12,026 nucleotides of DNA from Candidatus Thorarchaeota archaeon (GTDB taxonomy: Archaea > Asgardarchaeota > Thorarchaeia > Thorarchaeales > Thorarchaeaceae). The DNA lies in the NCBI GenBank assembly GCA_018238825.1, contig JABCSP010000038.1, positions 1 to 12,026 on the forward strand, given 5' to 3'. Below are positions 6,271 through 12,026 of this stretch, piece by piece (the stretch's first letter is position 1; the number at the start of each line of letters is the position of its first letter). The notes under the pieces are model-generated. The model was not told where the DNA came from, ran no database searches, and saw only the letters and a program-made list of their open reading frames with translations. The position numbers and the translations under genes were made by a program.

Positions 6271-7938
6271 TTACATCATGCCGGGCATTCCGCCCATGCC
6301 ACCCATGCCGCCCATTCCACCCATGCCTCCTCCGGCACCTGGTGGTGGACCTGCACTAGCTCTTGCAGCTATGACATCGTCAATTCGCAAGATCATTTGA
6401 GCAGCCTCTGCTGCGGAACGGATTGCTTGACTCTTAACACGAGCGGGCTCGATTACTCCAGCCTTCATCATGTCACTAGTCTTACCTTTGGCTACATCAA
6501 CGCCGAACCAGAGACCAGTCGCAGTTGAGTGGTCCTTGTTCAGGTCTGCAATGATGTCGATGGGATCATGACCACCGTTCTCAGCAAGTGTTTTAGGAAC
6601 TACGCGTAGTGCTTCAGCGAAAGCTTCGATTGCGAGCTGTTCGCGACCACCCACCTTGTTAGCGAATGCTTCAAGGCGCTTAGCCATCTCAGCTTCTACG
6701 GAGCCTCCACCAGCAACGTATGTGCCATCCTCGACAACGTTCCTGACAACACAAAGCGCATCATGTAGTGCTCTGTCTGCTTCATCAACAACGTGCTCGG
6801 TACCACCACGAATTACGATAGATACTGCTTTAGGATCCTTGCAATCTCTGACATAGACAAGTTTGTCGTCGCCAATTCTGACTTCTTCGACAATACCTGC
6901 TGTACCAAGATAGCTAGCATCTAGCTCATCTAAGCTTGTGGCTGACTTTGCACCTGTAGCCTTACCCAATTTCTCAAGTGTGCTCTTCTTGGCTCTACGG
7001 ATTGCCATAATGCCTTCCTTGGCCAAATAATGCTGTGCAACATCATCAATTCCTTTCTGACAGATGAGAACATTTGCACCAGAAGCAATGATTTTGTCAG
7101 TCATGCTCCTTAGCATGCGTTCTTCCTCGTTGAGGAATGCCTGAATCTGCTCAGGACTGTCAATCTTGATTTCTGCATCGAACTCAGTCTTCTCGATTTC
7201 GATGGCTGTATTGACGAGAGCAATCTTTGCACCTTCAACCTTCCTTGGCATGGATGCGTGAACAATCTCTTTGTCAATGACCATTCCAGTAACTAGCTCG
7301 GTTTCAGTGAGGCTTTTACCTTGCTTCTTGATAATCTCAATCATATCAATGTCAGCTTTGGTTGAGCCATCGGTCTTCTGAGCAATCTGAAGCACTGATT
7401 TGACTGCAATCTTTGCAAAGTGTTCCTTTGCACCAACGACTGATTTGCTGTTCATTGAGGTTTCAGCAATACCAGTGAGAACTTTCTTGTCCATTCCCTC
7501 CATAGATACTGAAATTGAATTGAGTATCTTGGTTGCCTCCTCAGCAGCCTTATGATAGCCGCCAACGAGAATTGTGGGGTGGATCTTCATCTCGAGCAAA
7601 TCCTGTGCTCTCTTGAGAAGCTCACCAGCAATAACAACTGATGTTGTTGTGCCGTCACCTGTTTCTTGGTCCTGACTCTTTGCAACTTCAACAAGCATCT
7701 TTGCAGCTGGGTGCTGAACATCAATCTCTTTCAAAATTGAAGCGCCGTCGTTTGTGATTGTCACATCTCCGAGACTGTCAACGAGCATTTTATCCATGCC
7801 TCGTGGCCCCAGAGTTGATTTAACGGCGTCAGAGATGACGATACCTGCCATTATGTTGTTCTGTTGAGCGGACTTACCGCGTGTTCTTGAAGTACCCTCC
7901 TTCAGAATGAAGATGGGTTGACCTGACAACTGTGCCAT
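6271..7938 (-). CDS. ths: Thermosome subunit (group II chaperonin)
   Basis: A 555-residue protein of normal length for the family. Canonical features are in order: TLGPRGMDKM at residues 42-51, ITNDGASIL around 61-69 with the conserved Asp64, and the ATP-binding GDGTT at 94-98. There follow the apical-domain region with the helical-lid sequence, GGGSVEAEMA in the second equatorial part, and WFGVDV near the end. The tail is a Gly-Gly-Met repeat, as in many archaeal and eukaryotic CCT-like subunits. It assembles into double-ring ATPase cages that fold cytosolic proteins. Whether this is the alpha or beta type is not decidable without a second subunit. ATG 7938 has AGGGGA seven bases upstream; the in-frame TTG at 7968 would add ten residues that do not fit the family. 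The promoter region carries a direct repeat that may mediate heat-shock control. Confidence 0.98.
   Translation of the reverse strand: MAQLSGQPIFILKEGTSRTRGKSAQQNNIMAGIVISDAVKSTLGPRGMDKMLVDSLGDVTITNDGASILKEIDVQHPAAKMLVEVAKSQDQETGDGTTTSVVIAGELLKRAQDLLEMKIHPTILVGGYHKAAEEATKILNSISVSMEGMDKKVLTGIAETSMNSKSVVGAKEHFAKIAVKSVLQIAQKTDGSTKADIDMIEIIKKQGKSLTETELVTGMVIDKEIVHASMPRKVEGAKIALVNTAIEIEKTEFDAEIKIDSPEQIQAFLNEEERMLRSMTDKIIASGANVLICQKGIDDVAQHYLAKEGIMAIRRAKKSTLEKLGKATGAKSATSLDELDASYLGTAGIVEEVRIGDDKLVYVRDCKDPKAVSIVIRGGTEHVVDEADRALHDALCVVRNVVEDGTYVAGGGSVEAEMAKRLEAFANKVGGREQLAIEAFAEALRVVPKTLAENGGHDPIDIIADLNKDHSTATGLWFGVDVAKGKTSDMMKAGVIEPARVKSQAIRSAAEAAQMILRIDDVIAARASAGPPPGAGGGMGGMGGMGGMGGMPGMM
6288..6328 (-). 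repeat. Nine-base tandem repeat encoding the Gly-Gly-Met tail
   Basis: Near-identical nine-base units (GGNGGNATG on the minus strand) encode the C-terminal GGM repeats of the thermosome subunit. Such a run is prone to unit gain or loss between strains. The tails of chaperonins project into the ring cavity. Confidence 0.85.
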
Positions 7939-8010
7939 TTTTAATCCCCTAATGGTTATTTTTTGCAAGCCACCTTGTTATCTAATACAAAGTAGGATGC
8001 TATTCATTTG

Positions 8011-8032
8011 ATAAAACTGTACAAGCACTTCG
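8011..8032. repeat. Direct repeat copy 1 upstream of the thermosome gene
   Basis: A 22-base unit beginning ATAAAACTGT and ending CACTTCG, matching the copy at 8046-8067 in 19 of 22 positions, with differences at positions 11, 13 and 17. The two start 35 bases apart. On the minus strand its end supplies the proximal GTTTTAT TATA-like box. Confidence 0.7.
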
Positions 8033-8045
8033 GCATATACTGTTA

Positions 8046-8067
8046 ATAAAACTGTGCTAGCTCTTCG
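8046..8067. repeat. Direct repeat copy 2 upstream of the thermosome gene
   Basis: Second copy of the 22-base unit, beginning ATAAAACTGT and ending CTCTTCG, with GCTAGC in its middle. It is farther from the thermosome start, where an upstream activator site or a second promoter could lie. Confidence 0.7.
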
Positions 8068-8158
8068 CTTTTAAAACTTGCCAACTGTCTCTTCTGAGTG
8101 AAACTGGTACGAGTTTTTCACTTTCGATTTCTTTTTTAACCAATATATGCAAGTACAT

Positions 8159-8177
8159 GAGGGATTAACATCTTTGA
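8159..8177 (+). promoter_or_regulatory. Ribosome site and TTG start, copy 1
   Basis: GAGGG is followed by ten bases and then TTG. The 16 bases GGATTAACATCTTTGA are identical to those at 8671-8686 in front of the next, paralogous gene. This decides the start at TTG 8174 rather than the in-frame ATG at 8147, which has no ribosome site. Confidence 0.7.
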
Positions 8178-8677
8178 ATGGTGATGCAAATTCAGATTCT
8201 GACCTAGTTGGAGTTAGACCGTGGTTAATGGGCCAAATCATGTTTTTCTTGATGATGGTGCTACCACTGGGCTCTATTCCAATAGAGTACCACGTTGATT
8301 GGTGGTTTCCTAGGTATGCACCTCGGATATACGGTGTCCTATGGACCTTTGATCTTAGTCCTTATTCATATGAATTCGCCCTAAACACAATGTGGGTTGA
8401 TTACAGCTTCTTCATGTTGATTTTCCCCACTTTCATTCTGAATGTCATCTTTATCTTAGCACTAATTCAATATTACAAAGGAATGATTGATAGAAATATT
8501 ACTTTCTTAGTTGGTGTCCTGAGTGTTTTGACACCAGTAGTAGTCACTATGTTGACTACTGGAATTTTCCTAGCAGGTGGTGAATATGTTGGTCCACTGC
8601 CGTTTCTCTTTATTGTGGGCTTGATTATGCTTTACCGGGTAAGAGGTCCCGAAATTGATATACCATTGGAGGATTAA
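8174..8677 (+). CDS. Four-helix membrane protein, paralog 1
   Basis: A 167-residue protein of unknown function. A short polar N-terminus (about 16 residues) precedes four hydrophobic segments: about 18-36 (LMGQIMFFLMMVLPLGSI), 75-99 (SFFMLIFPTFILNVIFILAL), 109-130 (FLVGVLSVLTPVVVTMLTTG) and 138-153 (LPFLFIVGLIMLY). The loop between the first two is aromatic-rich (YHVDWWFPRYAP). It ends LYRVRGPEIDIPLED. The downstream gene encodes a clear paralog with matching blocks: the first helix, PRIYGVLW against PQILYSSLW, the third helix with TP or VP, and LYRVRGPEIDIP against LYKFRDPEVISP. There is no cofactor or catalytic motif. The stop overlaps the ribosome site of the paralog, so the two are surely co-transcribed. 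A role as a paired membrane complex, perhaps a heterodimer, is inference only. Confidence 0.75.
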   Translation: MNGDANSDSDLVGVRPWLMGQIMFFLMMVLPLGSIPIEYHVDWWFPRYAPRIYGVLWTFDLSPYSYEFALNTMWVDYSFFMLIFPTFILNVIFILALIQYYKGMIDRNITFLVGVLSVLTPVVVTMLTTGIFLAGGEYVGPLPFLFIVGLIMLYRVRGPEIDIPLED

Positions 8678-8686
8678 CATCTTTGA
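8668..8686 (+). promoter_or_regulatory. Ribosome site and TTG start, copy 2
   Basis: GGAGG (8668-8672) is followed by ten bases and TTG 8683. It overlaps the last codons and TAA of paralog 1. Its 16-base match and identical spacing to copy 1 show either a recent duplication of the start region or selection to match expression of the two proteins. Confidence 0.75.
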
Positions 8687-9375
8687 CTGACCAGAATATT
8701 CCAAATTCTGAAGACGACATAGAGGATGTCGGATTTAGATTAGCTATTAAGCTAGGAGGAGTCATGAAGAAACACAAAGATGATCCCGACGAAGATATTG
8801 AACTCTTTGGTACAAGTCCGAGGGTAATAGGATTAATTATGTTGCTTGTGACAGTATTTTTCCCGGTTGGAGGAATTAACAATGGATACAACTTTCAACT
8901 AATACCCCAAATTCTGTATAGCTCATTATGGATTGCTAGTGGACTTGATAGCTTCTGGTTCATTTTCCGTCCTGAGCAATTATTGATGACAATTTGGATA
9001 ACAATCCCACTTTGTATTTTCAATTTTCTTTATATACGGCAGATCAATCGATTCTTCTATGGCAAGACCTCACGAGATATTGCATTAATGTATGGATTAT
9101 TGAGTATGATTGTTCCAAGTACCATTACTCTTGCTTTGTGGAGTTACTATGGCTTCGGTTTAATTATTACACCCATTCCAATCCAGTTCTTTGCTGGTGT
9201 CATTCTTCTCTACAAGTTCAGAGATCCTGAAGTAATCTCCCCATGGGAGGGATATTTCCTTGATTGGTCTTGGTGGGCCCGATTGCGGCATTCTACTGAT
9301 GATCCATCTGCGGAAGTTATCAATCTCACAAAACTTTTGAAAGAGCATGATGCAGACTGGCTCGAAACCGAATAG
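8683..9375 (+). CDS. Four-helix membrane protein, paralog 2
   Basis: A 230-residue protein of unknown function with the same four-helix core as its upstream neighbour. It adds an acidic N-terminal extension of about 30 residues (SEDDIEDV, KDDPDEDIE) and a C-terminal tail of about 45 residues that is Trp-rich then charged (YFLDWSWWARLRH, HDADWLETE). Helices are approximately residues 47-66, a second around FIYRQ with LLMTIWITIPLCIFNFLYI, a third LMYGLLSMIVPSTITLALW, and a fourth IQFFAGVILLY. Conserved blocks shared with paralog 1 are the first helix ending in P-x-G-x-I, the hydrophobic third helix with its Pro, and the LY(R/K)-(V/F)-R-x-PE-(I/V) exit from helix four. The soluble tails could bind a partner. 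TTG 8683 is supported by GGAGG, only five bases after the paralog 1 stop. No catalytic motif was recognised. Confidence 0.75.
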   Translation: MTDQNIPNSEDDIEDVGFRLAIKLGGVMKKHKDDPDEDIELFGTSPRVIGLIMLLVTVFFPVGGINNGYNFQLIPQILYSSLWIASGLDSFWFIFRPEQLLMTIWITIPLCIFNFLYIRQINRFFYGKTSRDIALMYGLLSMIVPSTITLALWSYYGFGLIITPIPIQFFAGVILLYKFRDPEVISPWEGYFLDWSWWARLRHSTDDPSAEVINLTKLLKEHDADWLETE

Positions 9376-9387
9376 AGCTTAGTACAT

Positions 9388-9401
9388 TTCGCCAGAGCGA
9401 A
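9388..9401 (+). other. Small hairpin TTCGC-CAGA-GCGAA
   Basis: A five-pair stem with a four-base loop in the 72-base gap between paralog 2 and the oxidoreductase alpha gene. It has no U-tract, so it is not a usual terminator. It may be a processing or stability element. Confidence 0.3.
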
Positions 9402-9418
9402 GAACATAAGAGGGTGAA

Positions 9419-9448
9419 ATGAACAATAGTTATTCTGGGAGTGACTAG
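9419..9448 (+). CDS. Possible nine-codon leader peptide overlapping the alpha-subunit start
   Basis: ATG 9419 opens MNNSYSGSD and stops at TAG 9446-9448, which shares one base with the GTG start of the alpha subunit (TAGTG). AGAGGGTGA lies just upstream, though its spacing to this ATG is very short. If translated, it would couple ribosomes into the oxidoreductase gene. It may be chance. Confidence 0.2.
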   Translation: MNNSYSGSD

Positions 9449-11172
9449 TGACAATGGATATTTCCTTCAACATCGGCGGTGCCGCTGGCCAAGGCATTGA
9501 CACGATTGGTGACTTACTCAATCAAGTCTTTGTACAGGCTGGATTCTACACTTTTACAATCAAGGACTTTGAGTCTCGAATCAGAGGAGGATACAACTTC
9601 ATTCAGATTCGAGTCAGTGACAAACCGATTCATGCGTCTGTTGACCATATTGATGTGATTATTGCTCTCTCAAAGGATGCAATAATAGGACCGCGTGATA
9701 GGCTTACACAGGGTGGAGTTATCATCTTTGATGAAGGAATTGAATTTGAAAACTTAGAGTCATGTCATTTTTCTGCACCACTTGAGAAGACTGCACGAGA
9801 AGTGGGTGGCAACATTCGGATGATGAATGCTGCAGCACTCGGTGCTGTACTCGCTATAATCAATTTTCCTTTTTCACTTGCTGAGCAGGCATTGACTGGT
9901 ATCTTCGGAAGGAAAGGTGAGAAGATAGTTGCAGGAAATGTTAACGTTGCTAAGGCGCTCTATGACTTGACAAAGAGCAATTTTACGGGAACCTGTAGTT
10001 ACAATCTTGAAACTCTAGAGCAGGGTCCCTGTAAGGACAATCTATTACTTACTGGAAACAAAGCACTGGCACTAGGAGCAATTGCGGCTAATCTGAAGTG
10101 GATTTCTTCCTACCCTATGAGCCCCTCTACATCACTCTTTCAGGATGTAGTAGCCTATTCACATCAGTTGAAGATTGGTGCTCTACAGACTGAGGATGAG
10201 ATTGCATCAATTACTATGGCAATTGGAGCATCATATGCTGGGGCTCGTTCTATGGTCACTACGTCTGGAGGAGGCTTTGCGCTCATGGTTGAAGCCCTTG
10301 GGTTTGCAGCCATGGTTGAAGATCCAATCGTTATTTACAATGCTCAGAGACCTGGTCCTAGCACTGGCTTGCCAACAAGGACTGAGCAATCAGACCTTCT
10401 CTTCATGGGTTTCTCAAGTCAGGGAGAATTCCCAAGAATCATGCTTGCTCCTAAGGATCCTGCAGAAGGATTCGATATTGCTACTCGCGCATTCAACTTA
10501 GCTGACAAATTCCAGATACCAGTTATGATCCTTGGAGATCAATACTTTGCAGACTCCATGATGAATATTCCAAGAATTGATGTGTCTGGAGTCAAGAGAG
10601 ATCAAGGAAAGCTTGCAAAGTCGGGTCCTGATTCCGATTACAAGAGGTATCTTCTAACAAAGGATGGAATATCACCACGAGCATTTCCGGGTGACAAGGG
10701 TAAGACCATTGTTTCTTCAGGTAATGTCCACCGAGAGGACGGACATATCACTGAGGACCCCGAGATGAGAACCCTCATGGTTCAGAAATTCATGAACAAG
10801 ATTCCTGCAATCCTGACTGAGCTGAATCCCCCTCAAGTCTATGGTGATGAGAATGCTGAAACAACACTTCTCACTTGGGGATCAACATGGGGCGCTGCGA
10901 ATGAAGCTGTTGAAGTTCTAGCCTCAAAGGGTGTGTCAATCAATCAATTGCACTTCTGTGATGTATTTCCATTGCGAACCGCAAAGCTTCGTGAGGTATT
11001 TTCACAATCGAAACAAGTCATCTCTGTCGAACAGAATGTGACTTCACAGTTTGCTTCACTGGTCCGTATGCAGACAGGACTTGGAGTAACTCAACATATC
11101 AACAAATATGATGGACGACCAATGACTCCCGGATGGATCATTAGTGAACTAGAGGAGGGTGGTATTGTATGA
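9448..11172 (+). CDS. korA: 2-oxoacid:ferredoxin oxidoreductase, fused gamma-alpha subunit
   Basis: A 574-residue protein. Residues 1 to about 190 are the gamma domain: GGAAGQGIDTIGDLL at 9-23 and the conserved ESRIRGGY near 43-50. The alpha (pyrimidine-binding) domain follows: YPMSPST at 222-228 (usually YPITPST), QTEDEIASITMAIGASYAGA, TSGGGF at 272-277 and RPGPSTGLPTRTEQSD at 301-316. A transketolase C-terminal-like domain closes the protein. With its beta partner it oxidatively decarboxylates a 2-oxoacid with CoA and passes electrons to ferredoxin in the cytoplasm. The gamma-alpha fusion and two-subunit layout point to the 2-oxoglutarate or broad 2-oxoacid type rather than four-subunit pyruvate enzymes. 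Substrate is inferred. GTG 9448 has GGGAG six bases upstream; ATG 9454 (12 bases) is the alternative. It overlaps the beta gene by ATGA. Confidence 0.93.
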   Translation: MTMDISFNIGGAAGQGIDTIGDLLNQVFVQAGFYTFTIKDFESRIRGGYNFIQIRVSDKPIHASVDHIDVIIALSKDAIIGPRDRLTQGGVIIFDEGIEFENLESCHFSAPLEKTAREVGGNIRMMNAAALGAVLAIINFPFSLAEQALTGIFGRKGEKIVAGNVNVAKALYDLTKSNFTGTCSYNLETLEQGPCKDNLLLTGNKALALGAIAANLKWISSYPMSPSTSLFQDVVAYSHQLKIGALQTEDEIASITMAIGASYAGARSMVTTSGGGFALMVEALGFAAMVEDPIVIYNAQRPGPSTGLPTRTEQSDLLFMGFSSQGEFPRIMLAPKDPAEGFDIATRAFNLADKFQIPVMILGDQYFADSMMNIPRIDVSGVKRDQGKLAKSGPDSDYKRYLLTKDGISPRAFPGDKGKTIVSSGNVHREDGHITEDPEMRTLMVQKFMNKIPAILTELNPPQVYGDENAETTLLTWGSTWGAANEAVEVLASKGVSINQLHFCDVFPLRTAKLREVFSQSKQVISVEQNVTSQFASLVRMQTGLGVTQHINKYDGRPMTPGWIISELEEGGIV

Positions 11173-12026
11173 TCACACCAGAAATGCTTGAAGAACCACA
11201 GAAAATCACATGGTGCACTGGCTGTGGTAACTTTGGAATTCTGGCATCTTTGAAAAAAGCTGTAATTGAGTTAAATAAGCCAATTCACGAACTTGTACTA
11301 ACATCTGGAATTGGATGTTCGAGTAAGATTCCACACTACATCGGTGGTGTCAATAGTATCCATACTCTGCACGGACGACCAATTCCAGTTGCAACGGGAA
11401 TTCATCTTGCAAATACTGATCTAGACGTATTCGTACACACTGGTGATGGTGATTGTCTAGCAGAAGGACTCGGACACTTTGTACATGCAGCACGTAGGAA
11501 TGTCGACATGGCTGTGTTCATTCACAACAATGGTGTTAACGGACTGACAAAGGGACAATTCTCACCAGCAGCACCTCGCGGTTACATCTCAAAGACTTCT
11601 CCACCACCACCTGGAGCTCCCATGGATCCTGTGAGTCCAACTGCACAAGCAATCACTGCAGGAGCAACTTTTGTTGCACGTGGTTTTTCCGGTGATCAGA
11701 AGGGTCTCGTCAAGCTCATGGTTCAGGCAATCCGCCACAAGGGTTTCGCTGTAATCGATATTCTTCAGCCATGTGTGACCTGGAATCGACAATTGACATG
11801 GAAATTCTACAATGCGCATACCTACTCATTGGAAGAGAATGGACATGATGTCACTAACAAGCTTCAAGCTCTAGAGAAGGCTATGGAGAATGGTAACAAG
11901 TATCCAGTAGGTGTCTTCTACAATGTCGAACGTCCTGACCTTGCTTCAGGAATTGCTCTTCCAGAAAAGGGAGCACTGAAGGACCACACGACTGACTTGA
12001 AGGATGTTCAGAAGATAATCGATGAC
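11169..12026 (+). CDS. korB: 2-oxoacid:ferredoxin oxidoreductase, beta subunit (partial, 3' end off window)
   Basis: 286 codons are open to the right edge, close to the usual 280-330 for the family. WCTGCGN at residues 15-21 supplies Cys16 and Cys19. With Cys50 (GIGCSS) and Cys202 (QPCVTW) they match the four ligands of the single [4Fe-4S] cluster in KorB-type subunits. The thiamine diphosphate and magnesium site is visible as GDGD at 92-95 and NNG at 120-122, followed by GLTKGQFSP at 125-133. LHGRPIPVATGIHLAN at 67-82 and GATFVARGF at 165-173 are also typical. The usual NNxxYGLTKGQ has Asn instead of Tyr at position 124. A proline run SPPPPGAP lies at 144-151, where relatives have a Thr-Pro loop. 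It starts at the ATGA overlap with the alpha stop, giving tight translational coupling. The substrate cannot be fixed from sequence. Confidence 0.95.
   Translation, partial: MITPEMLEEPQKITWCTGCGNFGILASLKKAVIELNKPIHELVLTSGIGCSSKIPHYIGGVNSIHTLHGRPIPVATGIHLANTDLDVFVHTGDGDCLAEGLGHFVHAARRNVDMAVFIHNNGVNGLTKGQFSPAAPRGYISKTSPPPPGAPMDPVSPTAQAITAGATFVARGFSGDQKGLVKLMVQAIRHKGFAVIDILQPCVTWNRQLTWKFYNAHTYSLEENGHDVTNKLQALEKAMENGNKYPVGVFYNVERPDLASGIALPEKGALKDHTTDLKDVQKIIDD

Larger units (their letters stand above)
7939..8173. promoter_or_regulatory. Divergent regulatory region between thermosome and the membrane-protein pair
   Basis: This 235-base non-coding stretch separates the leftward and rightward genes. 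Toward the thermosome, the minus strand has two TATA-like elements, GTTTTATCAAATG (near 8008-8020) and GTTTTATTAAC (near 8043-8053), each inside one copy of a direct repeat. A start from the nearer one would fall around 7985, leaving about 47 bases before ATG 7938. Toward the right, TTTTTTAA (8132-8139) and AATATAT (8142-8148) are candidate TATA elements for the membrane-protein genes. Confidence 0.45.

Noticed and set aside
6092..6528. Plus-strand frames rich in Pro-Met and His-Ala opposite the thermosome tail and the P-loop gene start
   Set aside because: They are antisense reflections of the Gly-Gly-Met repeat and have no ribosome site or family resemblance.
7939..7968. TTG start adding ten residues to the thermosome subunit
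   Set aside because: AGGGGA lies within the extension, and family members begin near MAQLSGQPIFIL.
8147..8173. ATG start adding nine residues to membrane paralog 1
   Set aside because: There is no ribosome site before it, while the downstream TTG shares a 16-base start region with paralog 2.
9388..9401. Hairpin after paralog 2 as a terminator
   Set aside because: The stem is only five pairs and no U-tract follows; read-through into the oxidoreductase genes seems as likely.
11589..11819. Minus-strand 76-residue frame with many Cys residues
   Set aside because: It lies wholly opposite the well-supported beta-subunit gene and shows no independent signals.

Overview
The window reads as ordinary chromosomal DNA of an archaeon. 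It holds a group II chaperonin (thermosome) subunit with a Gly-Gly-Met tail, a two-subunit 2-oxoacid:ferredoxin oxidoreductase, purine-rich Shine-Dalgarno sites of the GGTGA/GGAGG type, frequent TTG/GTG starts and AT-rich TATA-like boxes. The moderate, AT-leaning composition, a secreted prenyltransferase-like toroid protein, an AbrB-ACT-like protein and several family-less genes would fit an Asgard archaeon such as a Thorarchaeota-like lineage. That placement is inference only. No mobile element, CRISPR array, tRNA or rRNA was seen.

Layout. Everything left of about 7.94 kb is on the minus strand and everything right of about 8.17 kb is on the plus strand, so positions 7939-8173 form a divergent promoter region. 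Moving left from there on the minus strand: thermosome subunit (7938-6271), a dethiobiotin-synthetase-like P-loop protein (6204-5335) and thioredoxin reductase (5278-4316), with gaps of 66 and 56 bases. The 66-base gap holds a GCAA-loop hairpin followed by a U-rich tract, which looks like a terminator or attenuator after the chaperonin. A 295-base non-coding gap (4021-4315) follows, containing two small inverted repeats. Then come a secreted, membrane-anchored alpha/alpha-toroid protein (4020-2818), a 526-residue protein I do not recognise (2737-1157), an AbrB plus ACT-like protein (1069-671), and an asparagine-synthase-type ATP pyrophosphatase without an amidotransferase domain (608 to beyond the left edge).

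Rightward on the plus strand: two adjacent paralogous four-helix membrane proteins (8174-8677 and 8683-9375) whose ribosome-binding/start regions are identical over 16 bases. They are followed by the fused gamma-alpha subunit (9448-11172) and the beta subunit (11169 to beyond the right edge) of a 2-oxoacid:ferredoxin oxidoreductase, which overlap by ATGA.

How they may work together. Thermosome, P-loop protein and thioredoxin reductase could form a proteostasis/redox transcription unit, with the chaperonin transcribed in excess because of the intercistronic hairpin. The KorAB pair would couple CoA-dependent oxidative decarboxylation of a 2-oxoacid to ferredoxin reduction. The least explained parts are the paralogous membrane pair, the 526-residue protein, and the 35-base-period direct repeat in front of the thermosome gene.
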